The notes beneath the pieces were generated by a model. That model made no database searches, was not told where the DNA came from, and saw only the letters and a program-made list of their open reading frames with translations. Position numbers and translations under genes: made by a program. This document shows, one piece after another, positions 16,170 through 23,992 of a DNA stretch of 27,325 nt (positions within the stretch are counted from its first letter, which is position 1; each line of letters opens with the position of its first letter). Source of the stretch: Kiritimatiellia bacterium (GTDB lineage: Bacteria > Verrucomicrobiota > Kiritimatiellia > RFP12 > UBA1067); assembly GCA_017628165.1 (NCBI GenBank), contig JAGBZQ010000116.1, positions 1-27,325 of the forward strand. Direction: 5' to 3'.

Positions 16170-17669
16170 ATGCAAAACATTGATGGAAGTATCTGCGACA
16201 TCGTCGCTACACTTAAGAAACCGCGTGCGGCCTTCACCAAGGCCGACATCAAGAAGTTTATCAAAGCTCAAGGCATTCGTCATGTCAATTTCATGTATCC
16301 GGGCGGCGACGGCCGTTTGAAGACTTTGAACTTCGTTCTCAATAGCGATGCGTATCTTGACGAGATACTTTCGTGCGGCGAGCGTGTAGACGGCTCATCG
16401 CTCTTTAAGTACATCGAAGCGTCAAGCTCCGATCTTTATGTGGTGCCGCGTTTTTCATCGGCTTTCGTAGATCCCTTTGCCAAGCTTCCCACGCTCTGCC
16501 TTCTTTGCTCGTTCTTCAACAAGGACGGCGAGCCGCTTGAATCATCGCCCGAATACACTCTTCGCAAAGCCGCGGCTCTCTTCAAGAAGGAGACCGGGTT
16601 TGAGTTTCAGGCGATGGGTGAGCTTGAATATTACGTGATCGCTCCCGCCACTGAATCATTCCCCGCCCTCGATCAGCGCGGCTATCACGAGTCTGCTCCG
16701 TTTGCGAAGTTCAATGAGTTCCGCCAGAAGTGCATGCACTACATTTCGCTTGCCGGCGGTCTTATAAAGTACGGCCACTCCGAGGTTGGCAACTTCACGC
16801 AGGACGGCAAGCTCTATGAGCAGAACGAAATCGAATTCCTTCCGTGCGCCGCCGAAGATGCCGCCAACCAGCTTACACTCGCAAAGTGGATGATCCGCAA
16901 TCTCGGAGCGGAATACGGCTACGACATAACTTTCGCTCCCAAGATTACTGTGGGCAAAGCGGGCAGTGGTCTCCATATCCACATGCGTCTTATGAAGAAC
17001 GGCAAGAATCAAATGCTCAAATCAGGCAAAATTTCCGACTATGCCAAGCGCGCCATTGCCGGAATGATGAAGCTTGCTCCGTCCATTACGGCATTCGGCA
17101 ACATGAATCCCACAAGCTACTTCCGTCTCGTGCCACATCAGGAAGCTCCCACGAATGTCTGCTGGGGTGATCGCAACCGCTCGGTACTGGTGCGCGTCCC
17201 GCTCGGATGGACGGCAAAGAAGGATCTCTGCAGGCAGGCCAATCCCAAAGAGACCGCCGCTTCGTATAATACGTCTGAAAAGCAGACTGTTGAAATGCGC
17301 TCGCCTGATGCTTCGGCCAACGTCTATCTTCTTATGGCAGGGCTTGCTGTCGCTTGCCGTTACGGCTTCTCGCTCAAGGACGGCGTTAAGGTAGCCGATG
17401 CCACATATGTGAATGTCAATATCCACAAGAAGGAGAATGAGAAGCTTTTGTCCTCGCTCGAGACTCTTCCTGACAGCTGTGCGGCCTCCGCCGACTGCCT
17501 CAAGAAGCAGCGCGCCATTTACGAAGAGGGCGGCGTTTTCTCGCCTGCGATGATCGACGGAATCATTTCCGAGCTCGAATCATTTGACGATAGGACACTC
17601 CGTAGAGACATCCAGGGCGACGCCAAGGCGGTGGCCAAGCTCGTTTCCGAATTCTTCTACTGCGGTTGA
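16170..17669 (+). CDS. glnA: Glutamine synthetase
   Basis: From ATG 16170 the protein has 499 residues, similar to type I glutamine synthetases. An N-terminal beta-grasp region (about 20-110) is followed by the catalytic domain. Metal and substrate segments visible are MGELEYYVI, NEIEFLP, GSGLHIHM (the family's GSGMHVH), RLVPHQEAP, NRSVLVRVP and VEMRSPDASANVYLLMA. It makes glutamine from glutamate, ammonia and ATP. The C-terminus shows no NLYDLP-type adenylylation segment, so covalent control by adenylylation is unlikely. I prefer ATG 16170 because AAGGA lies about ten bases upstream; a GTG at 16149 would place the site inside the gene. It is a divergent member, so a related gamma-glutamyl ligase is not excluded. 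The stop overlaps the next start (TTGA). Confidence 0.88.
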   Translation: MQNIDGSICDIVATLKKPRAAFTKADIKKFIKAQGIRHVNFMYPGGDGRLKTLNFVLNSDAYLDEILSCGERVDGSSLFKYIEASSSDLYVVPRFSSAFVDPFAKLPTLCLLCSFFNKDGEPLESSPEYTLRKAAALFKKETGFEFQAMGELEYYVIAPATESFPALDQRGYHESAPFAKFNEFRQKCMHYISLAGGLIKYGHSEVGNFTQDGKLYEQNEIEFLPCAAEDAANQLTLAKWMIRNLGAEYGYDITFAPKITVGKAGSGLHIHMRLMKNGKNQMLKSGKISDYAKRAIAGMMKLAPSITAFGNMNPTSYFRLVPHQEAPTNVCWGDRNRSVLVRVPLGWTAKKDLCRQANPKETAASYNTSEKQTVEMRSPDASANVYLLMAGLAVACRYGFSLKDGVKVADATYVNVNIHKKENEKLLSSLETLPDSCAASADCLKKQRAIYEEGGVFSPAMIDGIISELESFDDRTLRRDIQGDAKAVAKLVSEFFYCG

Positions 17670-18931
17670 GCAGCGCCTTGATTTTCATTGCGCTTGTATT
17701 TCTTTTAATCCTTTCGGCGTTCTTTTCGAGCGCCGAAACGGTTCTTTTTTCACTCACTGGCGCTCAGAGGGCGCGAATCCGTTCGCGCAATCTGAAGTCA
17801 GATGAGCGAATAGGGCGATGCCTTTCTGACAAGGCGGTCCTGTTCTCCACGCTTCTTGTGGGCAACACATTCGTCAATTTTGCGATTTCTACAATTGGAT
17901 ATTATCTCTTTGATGGATATTTCCCTTCATACGGGTGGATTGCGATTCCAATTTTTACACTCCTACTTCTTCTCTTCGGAGAGATTACACCGAAGCGTCT
18001 TGCGCTTCGCTTCACAGAAGAGATTGCGCCCACCTATTCGGCGATACTTCTTTTCTGGCGTTTTCTTTTTACGCCGTTCAATACCGTCTTAAGGCTATCG
18101 GCAAATGCGTTTGCCCCTATGCTTGAGCGTGAGCGGCGTGCACTTTCAGACAGAGAGCTGATCTCAGTAATGGAGTCCGCGGCAGAGGAGGGGGCCGTAA
18201 CAGCGGCCGATGCCAAGATGGTGGAAGGGGTGCTCAGGCTTTCCGAGCTTTGCGCCAACGACGAGATGATACCTCGCGTGGATATTGAAGGCTATGATAT
18301 CGATCTTGGTGAAGAGGCGAGAATGGAATGTCTCTCCAATACAGAGCACCGCTATCTTCCCGTGTTTCGCCGCTCGCCCGATGCGATAGAAGGCATTATC
18401 GATGCCGCCACAGGAGAAATTGAAGATCCGCTTTTTGTTCCTGAGACGATTACGCTTGATGATCTTCTTGTAGTGTTCGCAAAGAGCTCGAAGCCACTCG
18501 CCGTTGTTCTTGATGAATACGGCGGCACTGCGGGAATCATTTCACAGAACGATGTTCTTGAGCTTATCGTGGGCCCCGGGGTATTCGGCAATCCACACAC
18601 GGAGCCTCAGATTACACAGATCTCCGCGAACGAGTGGGAGATTGACGCGCGCGCAAGTCTGGATGAAGTGAACAGAGCGCTTGATATCGAGCTTGAAGCA
18701 GAGGATGCGGACCGCATTTCAGGATGGATGCAATTCCATGCAGGCAGGATTCCGCATGTAGGCCAGGCGATTACGGCCAATGGATGCATAGCCACTGTAT
18801 TAAGGCGTCGCCGCCGCAGAGTGATAACGGTGAGCCTCAAGGTGCTTGAGCGCCAAGGGGGCACAGACGACTGGGAGCTTCTTGCTGCTACGGATGAAGA
18901 TGTGGATCGCACGGAGGAGGATCAAGAATGA
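17666..18931 (+). CDS. CNNM/CorC (HlyC)-family membrane transporter with CBS and CorC domains
   Basis: The protein has 421 residues. An N-terminal DUF21/CNNM membrane domain (about 1-185) has the hallmark LSAFFSSAETVLFSL, LLVGNTFVNF and FGEITPKRLAL, with three to four hydrophobic segments. It is followed by a CBS-pair region (about 195-305, including VVLDEYGGTAGIIS and NDVLELIVG) and a CorC_HlyC transporter-associated domain (about 315-400). Such proteins move or control Mg2+ or Co2+ across the inner membrane; the old name haemolysin is misleading. The first CBS motif looks short. The start is a TTG overlapping the glnA stop (TTGA) and lacks a binding site; another TTG at 17678 is possible. 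The last residues are acidic (DEDVDRTEEDQE). The following paralog overlaps by four bases. Confidence 0.88.
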   Translation: MSSALIFIALVFLLILSAFFSSAETVLFSLTGAQRARIRSRNLKSDERIGRCLSDKAVLFSTLLVGNTFVNFAISTIGYYLFDGYFPSYGWIAIPIFTLLLLLFGEITPKRLALRFTEEIAPTYSAILLFWRFLFTPFNTVLRLSANAFAPMLERERRALSDRELISVMESAAEEGAVTAADAKMVEGVLRLSELCANDEMIPRVDIEGYDIDLGEEARMECLSNTEHRYLPVFRRSPDAIEGIIDAATGEIEDPLFVPETITLDDLLVVFAKSSKPLAVVLDEYGGTAGIISQNDVLELIVGPGVFGNPHTEPQITQISANEWEIDARASLDEVNRALDIELEAEDADRISGWMQFHAGRIPHVGQAITANGCIATVLRRRRRRVITVSLKVLERQGGTDDWELLAATDEDVDRTEEDQE

Positions 18932-19572
18932 CGCTCTTTCTACTTGTTTGCGCTGCATTGACGGCACTCGTATTTTCTGCGTTCTTCTCCGGGACGGAGA
19001 CGGGATTTCTTTCGGTTAGCCGCGAGCGGATACTTCATCTTGCACGAGAGGGTGGGGCCAAAGCAAACCGCATCCAAAGGGCGCTTTCAGATATGGGTTT
19101 TACCACCACGACTCTTTTGGTTGGAAATAATATTGCAAATGTTTCGTATTCTGCCGCTACGGCCGCAATAGCCGCTCATCTCTTCGCGGCAAACGAAATA
19201 GCGAGTTTCATATGGAGCCTTTTTGCGGCGTTCATGATTCTTTATTTTGCCGAGTTTATGCCCAAGCTTTTATGCTCGGCAAGGCCTTTAAGGCGCATTC
19301 TTGTTTTGAGTGGGCCGTACAGGATCGTATCTCAGATACTTTTCCCGATAACATTTATCGCCATGAAGATGACGGACTTCTTTGTGCCTCCGAAGAAGAC
19401 AAAAGAATCTCTTACTGCGGGCGATCTCATACGTATCCTTGAGGACCGCAAGGACGGAGTGTGTCTTTCCGATGTGGAAAGCGCTCTTATCACGCGTATC
19501 ATCGTCCTTAGGGCAAAAGGCATTGCGATGACACCAGAATCGATTCTTTCCGCCCTGCGCGATGCTGATTAG
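18928..19572 (+). CDS. Short CNNM/DUF21 membrane protein lacking CBS and CorC domains
   Basis: The 214-residue protein is a second DUF21/CNNM domain: FSAFFSGTETGFLSV, LLVGNNIANVSYS and YFAEFMPKLL align with the gene just upstream. It begins with an ATGA overlap and a good GGAGG site. It stops at about residue 214, shortly after the helical linker (LSDVESALITRIIVL), where relatives continue into CBS domains. The stop codon TAG is part of TGATTAG, the heptamer unit found in the repeat array at 8209, and more heptamers follow at 19590. It may therefore be a truncated gene, or a natural DUF21-only partner that pairs with the upstream full-length protein. Tandem CNNM pairs in one operon are common, and both members are usually full length. 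Confidence 0.82.
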   Translation: MTLFLLVCAALTALVFSAFFSGTETGFLSVSRERILHLAREGGAKANRIQRALSDMGFTTTTLLVGNNIANVSYSAATAAIAAHLFAANEIASFIWSLFAAFMILYFAEFMPKLLCSARPLRRILVLSGPYRIVSQILFPITFIAMKMTDFFVPPKKTKESLTAGDLIRILEDRKDGVCLSDVESALITRIIVLRAKGIAMTPESILSALRDAD

Positions 19573-19577
19573 TCCTG

Positions 19578-19590
19578 TGGGGATACTCCA
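19578..19590. repeat. GGGGATACTCC palindromic element
   Basis: TGGGGATACTCCA is an imperfect palindrome. It matches 11 of 13 bases of TGGGGACACTCCC at 23989-24001, on the other side of the two secreted-protein genes. It lies six bases after the stop of the short CNNM gene. Confidence 0.5.
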
Positions 19591-19617
19591 TTTTAGTCGT
19601 TAGTTGTTAGGGGTTAG
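19590..19617. repeat. Heptamer repeat array, 4 units
   Basis: The units ATTTTAG, TCGTTAG, TTGTTAG and GGGTTAG run in phase, followed by decayed copies (TGGGGTG and onward). These are the same unit types as at 8209-8285; TCGTTAG and GGGTTAG occur in both. The rest of the 200-base gap to 19772 holds a loose AT-rich stem near 19650-19670 and a TTGAAA/TATTAT region near 19675-19698 that could be a weak promoter with short spacing. Confidence 0.75.
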
Positions 19618-19772
19618 TGGGGTGTTTTAGTTTAGCCGTGGAGAAGTGGAAATTTGCAATAATTTCTCCTTTACTTGAAAAGCGCAGTATGTTATTATAT
19701 CGACATATAGTGGATGCAATGCCGCGTTAGTTTATTTTCACATCAAGCCTACTAGCACGAAAGGATAAACTC

Positions 19773-20864
19773 ATGAGCCTTATAACTTGCAAAAACCTCA
19801 GGGGGGGGGGTAATAGTTTAAAGTTTCGAGGTAAGAGTGAAGAGGTAAGAGTTGGAGGATGGAGTTCGAGTGCGCGGGTTAGAGGGGTATTTTCGTTTAT
19901 TCTTTCGATTGTTTTTTCGTTTGTAGCGATTGGGTCTGTTCTGCCGGCGAGTCTTTACGCGGAGCCGGCGAAGATTCGCGTAGGCACCTACAACATCAGA
20001 TGTATAGCCAAGAAGGATAAGGGTGACAGGTCCTGGAATGACCGCCGCAACGATTGCTTCGCTCACATCCGCAGGCTCGACTTGGATGTTTTCGGGCTGC
20101 AGGAAGTGACTGCTCGTCAGCGTAATGAGATTGAGAAGAATTTCCCGGATTACGACTTTGTCGGGCGATCGCGTGGGGCGAAGAGTTACAAAGGCGAGTC
20201 TGTTCCGGTTTATTACAGAAAAAGCCGCTTTAATCTTGAAAAATCCGGCACGTTCTGGCTTTCTGAAACACCCGAGGTCCCTGGCAGCAAATCATGGGGG
20301 ACTGCGATTCCGCGTATCTGCACTTATGTTATTCTCAAGGACAAGAAGAGCGGCAAGCGGCTATGCTTTGCCAATACCCATACTGACCATAAGAGCGAGG
20401 AGGCGAGAGAGAAGGGCATGCTTCTCGTCGTAAAAAGAATGAAAGATTTCGGCAAAGGCGCACCAATTGTTTTTGTCGGCGATCATAATTGCTGCGAGAC
20501 GGACGCACCTGCCAACGCGGTGTCGCAGATTCTTAAGGATGCAATCTATTTAACGAAGACTCCGCCTAAGGGCCCATGGCGCACATTTAGCGCCTGGAAT
20601 TGGCGCGACAGGGAAGTTTCGGCCGTAGAAGCACTGAAAATCCCTAAAAAAGTGAGAAACGCGAAAAAATCTTCTCCTGATGCCGATAAGTCTAAAAATG
20701 GCGGATACGACTGGATTGATTGCGGCGCGAAGATTGACTTTTTATACGTCTCTCCTGACATAACAGTGGAGACATACGAGACATTCGCTGATCCGCGTCC
20801 AGGGAAAAAGTGCTATCACAGCGATCACTTCCCGATTGTGTGCGATATTATTCTAAAAAAATAG
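19773..20864 (+). CDS. Exported endonuclease/exonuclease/phosphatase family protein with a poly-G tract after the start
   Basis: The protein has 363 residues. From about residue 66 it is an EEP-fold enzyme with GTYNIRC, GLQEVTARQ (metal Glu), ANTHTDH, VGDHNCCE, KIDFLYVSP and the terminal YHSDHFPIV. It should cleave phosphodiester or phosphomonoester bonds outside the cytoplasm; the substrate is unknown. A hydrophobic stretch at about 39-57 ending in LYA (cleavage near residue 63) is a signal peptide. Before it lies an unusual 38-residue basic extension encoded by a ten-G run (19801-19810) and heptamer-phased DNA (19811-19887). No in-frame ATG, GTG or TTG occurs between the first codon and the signal peptide, so ATG 19773, with its GAAAGGATAAACTC site, must be used. 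One G more or fewer gives an early stop. The beta-helix gene begins 64 bases later with a similar leader. Confidence 0.85.
   Translation: MSLITCKNLRGGGNSLKFRGKSEEVRVGGWSSSARVRGVFSFILSIVFSFVAIGSVLPASLYAEPAKIRVGTYNIRCIAKKDKGDRSWNDRRNDCFAHIRRLDLDVFGLQEVTARQRNEIEKNFPDYDFVGRSRGAKSYKGESVPVYYRKSRFNLEKSGTFWLSETPEVPGSKSWGTAIPRICTYVILKDKKSGKRLCFANTHTDHKSEEAREKGMLLVVKRMKDFGKGAPIVFVGDHNCCETDAPANAVSQILKDAIYLTKTPPKGPWRTFSAWNWRDREVSAVEALKIPKKVRNAKKSSPDADKSKNGGYDWIDCGAKIDFLYVSPDITVETYETFADPRPGKKCYHSDHFPIVCDIILKK
19801..19810 (+). repeat. Poly-G tract (10 G) inside the coding start, probable phase-variation switch
   Basis: Ten consecutive G lie 28 bases into the reading frame. With ten G the frame continues (Leu-Arg-Gly-Gly-Gly-Asn). 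With eleven the next codon is TAA, and with nine the frame reads GTA ATA GTT TAA. Homopolymer runs of this length slip easily during replication. Confidence 0.7.
19811..19887 (+). repeat. Heptamer-phased DNA inside the reading frame
   Basis: Directly after the poly-G, 11 units of seven bases can be laid end to end: TAATAGT, TTAAAGT, TTCGAGG, TAAGAGT, GAAGAGG, TAAGAGT, TGGAGGA, TGGAGTT, CGAGTGC, GCGGGTT, AGAGGGG. TAAGAGT occurs twice, 14 bases apart. The units resemble, but are not identical to, the intergenic TNRTTAG arrays. They encode the basic extension before the signal peptide. Confidence 0.5.
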
Positions 20865-20928
20865 ACTCTATGTAGGCGAAGGTGAAATTTGAAAAAATGC
20901 GACAGCATATAAAAGAAAGGATAGACTG

Positions 20929-23900
20929 ATGAACTTCATAATTTGCAGAAAAATCAAGTGGGTAAGAGTGACGAATATTTTTCATTCTTCATTCATATTT
21001 TCAGTTTTGTCGGTATTCTTTATCGCATCCCCGGCGTATGCTGCTTACAGAGCTTGGAAGGCAACTTCTACACCGGCTTATTTTGATGAGAGCAATAATT
21101 GGCTTAATAGTGGTTCTGGCGCTATGAATGCAATTTGGAATATCAATGATTCTCTTAAGTCTTTTTCGCAGAGGACTATTACTTTTAGAACATTAGCGAC
21201 TAATGCCGGATCTCTATTGCGTGTAGATTCTGCATCATCAACCGAACCTATTATATTCAAGTCCGAGGATGACTCTGAGAACTTTGGCATTAAATCTTCG
21301 AAAGATCTTAATATTATTGATTATACTAATGATGATGCATATTTGGAGATTCTTTCTGGGACATATACATTCTCCCTTGTCTGTGTAGCGCATTCACATA
21401 ATAAGACCGGCTGTATCAAACTGAAAGGCGGTAAATTGACGGCTGAATCCAGTCATTTTAAAATTGGTGAAAAAGGAACGGGAATGGTTGAGGTGAATGG
21501 CGGTGAATTGATTGCTGGGAGTTATTTAAGCGTTGGTATTGGCGGGCCAAAGGGAACTCTCGAAATTTCCGGTTCGGGAATTGTCAAAAATACAGGCAAA
21601 GATCTTGTCATCGGTGATATGGCAAACTCGCCAGGAACAGTTATAATCAAAAAAGGCGGTAAATACCTGAGTGAATCGTATTACACCGACACCGAAGGTG
21701 ACATCAATTACGGCATTCGTGTCGGTGCAAGCGGAGATGGAACATTGAATGTGCAGGGTGGAGAAGTGTATCTTGGAGATGGATCTGGCGTACTTGGTCT
21801 TTGTGCAGGAAATAGCGCGAATGGTGCAGGAAATAGCGCGAATGCGACTGTTGACATAACTGATGGCGGTTGTGTCACCGCGCCCGCGATTCGTTATGGT
21901 GCCGGTACTGGCACTGCAAATTTAAAGATTGACGGCGGAACAATCAAGGCATTTGCGGAAAATGTCGATTTTATGCCTGCGCACGAAAACTTTAATGTCG
22001 GTATCGGTTCGAATGGTGCGACAATTGATACTGAGGGTCATGCGATTACAATCGGTGAGGAACTTGCAAATGCCGGTGATGCGACAGGCTTTTTGATTGT
22101 TAAAGGCGGCAATACTCTCACGCTTACAAACAATGTGACTTACAGCGGAAAGACCATCGTTGTGGTGGGAACAACGCTTGCCGTATCGAATGCAACAGCA
22201 AAGGCTAATATCCTTTCGCACGGGTTGGAAGTGATGGGAATCCCTGAACTTAATACGCCTTATACTGTTTTTGTCTCTGAAGAGGCTCTTGCTGAAGAAG
22301 ATCTTGCAAACGTTACATGTCCATTAGCGGACACGTTTGATAAGGTTATAGGCGAGGACGGTAAGTCGATTGTCATTACATATAAAGCATACATCAATGG
22401 CTTGTATGTCGGGCCAGCCGACGGCGATTTGAGCGAATCCGCCCACTGGGTGGGTGGGGTTGTTCCGGAAGAGGGTGCTGTTTTTTATTCGGCAGAGCCT
22501 GCACAACTTAAGCTTAGTAAGGATCTTGATGTGAAATCAATTACATTTCCTAAATGGTGTGCGGAGTTAACCATTTCAGGCGAAGGTAAATTCAATGGAG
22601 TTGAGTCAATTACGAATCATTCAGAGCAACATCACGTTTTCAATGTGGAGGTTGTATTTGCTGCAGGCAGGGATGCGTCTATTACATCGACTAAAGCGAG
22701 TTATTTGGATTTTGCAGGTGGGGTGACGATGGATTCTATTAAGGTTGAGTCTGATTCTTTTTTTAAGGGTAAATTTACGGTGAATAAATCAGGCGAATTT
22801 ACATTGAATAGTCCATGGACGGTTTTGTCTGGTTCCGAGTTTAAGTGGCCTAATGTTACATGGTTCAGCCACAATGGAAGGTTAAATATCGAAAGCGGTG
22901 CGAAAGTAATTGTTAAAAAAGCAAAGATTGCTCATTATGACGCAAAGTATTTGCTTGGTGATGTAAACGGGGAGTTTGAAGTAACGGGTGAATTTAATGT
23001 AGGCGGAAATGATTATAATCAAACTCATTATATTAACAAATCTGGCAGTGGTAGATATTTTATAAATAAACTACATGTTAATAGAAAAGGGTCTATGGCA
23101 ATTAGGAATCTTATTGTTGGAGAGGGCGGCATCTATCGTGATGACACAGGTTATTTTCGCTTGTATGACAATAATGACAACTTTTTTGGTGCTTATGCAG
23201 ATTGGACAATATATCACAATAAAGAAAAAGAAAATTTGTCAACGCCCGATCAGGTGATCTACAAGAAGAGTGGGGGCGGTCCATATACGACTACATTTGA
23301 CACGACAGATTTTTATGACAAGCAAATTGCTCGCACAATAACTTGCGAAGCGCCTATTGGTGCGGCGGATAGTTCTTTGGCGACGAAAATTAAGGTTGAA
23401 ATAATAGGCAAAGGCAAATTCGTCTTCGCCAATACATCGGATGCAGTTATCTTCTCCGGAGGATTGAATGTAAAAGATTCTGCGACAGTTGAGGTAATGG
23501 CAAATGCGTGGCCGGGCAAGGGCAGCGTGACGATGAACGATTCTTCAACTTTGAAAATGCATACGGGAGGAGCTGCGCGCACAGGAGCAATAACGGTTGA
23601 AAGTAATGCAACACTTGAGGTTGTGGAATCGGGGACTGTTACGCTTGGCGGCAATCTTACTCTTCGCGATGGGGCGACCCTTGCTTTCAATTATACTGAT
23701 AAAAATATGCCGGTACTTGCAATTGCCGAAGGCAAGACGGCGTTAGGGGGAAATAAGAATGTTAAAGTCAAGGTTTCGTTTGCCAATGGCGTTTGCCCGA
23801 ATCCGGGAGAGCATGTCCTGACTTCGGGAGGTGGGTTTAATGATGCTCAAGTTACGCTCGTTATCGATGAAAATGCGGCGAAATGGGTTAAGAGAGTATA

Positions 23901-23964
23901 TGTTAACGACGAAGGAAATTTAGGTCTTTCGGTTCAGCGCGGCTTTGAAATTATTGTGAGGTAG
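20929..23964 (+). CDS. Large secreted beta-helix protein with autotransporter-like repeats
   Basis: The protein has 1011 residues. A signal peptide (hydrophobic 21-33, SPAYA cut near residue 38) is followed by a long repetitive beta-strand region rich in Gly, Asn, Thr and Ser. Repeated short motifs such as GTGMVEVNGGEL, GTLEISGSG, GTVIIKKGG, GTLNVQGGEV and TANLKIDGGTI have the pitch of right-handed beta-helix or autotransporter-associated repeats. A DLSESAHWVGGVVPEEG segment near residue 503 matches the nNWxGGxVP motif common in PVC-group surface proteins, and marks a second half. No C-terminal beta-barrel or PEP-CTERM is seen; it ends GLSVQRGFEIIVR. It is probably a cell-surface or secreted protein of unknown role. 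The DNA is AT-richer than its neighbours. The start shares a leader with the gene upstream. Confidence 0.8.
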   Translation: MNFIICRKIKWVRVTNIFHSSFIFSVLSVFFIASPAYAAYRAWKATSTPAYFDESNNWLNSGSGAMNAIWNINDSLKSFSQRTITFRTLATNAGSLLRVDSASSTEPIIFKSEDDSENFGIKSSKDLNIIDYTNDDAYLEILSGTYTFSLVCVAHSHNKTGCIKLKGGKLTAESSHFKIGEKGTGMVEVNGGELIAGSYLSVGIGGPKGTLEISGSGIVKNTGKDLVIGDMANSPGTVIIKKGGKYLSESYYTDTEGDINYGIRVGASGDGTLNVQGGEVYLGDGSGVLGLCAGNSANGAGNSANATVDITDGGCVTAPAIRYGAGTGTANLKIDGGTIKAFAENVDFMPAHENFNVGIGSNGATIDTEGHAITIGEELANAGDATGFLIVKGGNTLTLTNNVTYSGKTIVVVGTTLAVSNATAKANILSHGLEVMGIPELNTPYTVFVSEEALAEEDLANVTCPLADTFDKVIGEDGKSIVITYKAYINGLYVGPADGDLSESAHWVGGVVPEEGAVFYSAEPAQLKLSKDLDVKSITFPKWCAELTISGEGKFNGVESITNHSEQHHVFNVEVVFAAGRDASITSTKASYLDFAGGVTMDSIKVESDSFFKGKFTVNKSGEFTLNSPWTVLSGSEFKWPNVTWFSHNGRLNIESGAKVIVKKAKIAHYDAKYLLGDVNGEFEVTGEFNVGGNDYNQTHYINKSGSGRYFINKLHVNRKGSMAIRNLIVGEGGIYRDDTGYFRLYDNNDNFFGAYADWTIYHNKEKENLSTPDQVIYKKSGGGPYTTTFDTTDFYDKQIARTITCEAPIGAADSSLATKIKVEIIGKGKFVFANTSDAVIFSGGLNVKDSATVEVMANAWPGKGSVTMNDSSTLKMHTGGAARTGAITVESNATLEVVESGTVTLGGNLTLRDGATLAFNYTDKNMPVLAIAEGKTALGGNKNVKVKVSFANGVCPNPGEHVLTSGGGFNDAQVTLVIDENAAKWVKRVYVNDEGNLGLSVQRGFEIIVR
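21803..21844 (+). repeat. Perfect 21-base tandem duplication in the beta-helix gene
   Basis: Two identical adjacent 21-base copies, each reading GTGCAGGAAATAGCGCGAAT plus a final G, encode a repeated seven-residue AGNSANG-type segment (about residues 292-305). The length is a multiple of three, so copy-number change keeps the frame. Perfect identity suggests a recent duplication. Confidence 0.85.
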
Positions 23965-23970
23965 TTTGTA

Positions 23971-23992
23971 TACCATTTGGGTACCATTTGGG
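23971..23992. repeat. TACCATTTGGG direct repeat
   Basis: The 11-base unit TACCATTTGGG occurs twice in direct succession, seven bases after the beta-helix stop codon. A third imperfect copy, TACCACTTAGGG, lies at 24005-24016. The second copy runs into the palindrome that starts at 23990. Confidence 0.75.

Noticed and set aside
19675..19709. TTGAAA with TATTAT/TTATAT as a promoter for the poly-G gene
   Set aside because: Spacing is only 12-14 bases, too short for a standard promoter. I mention it only as a possibility in the gap description.
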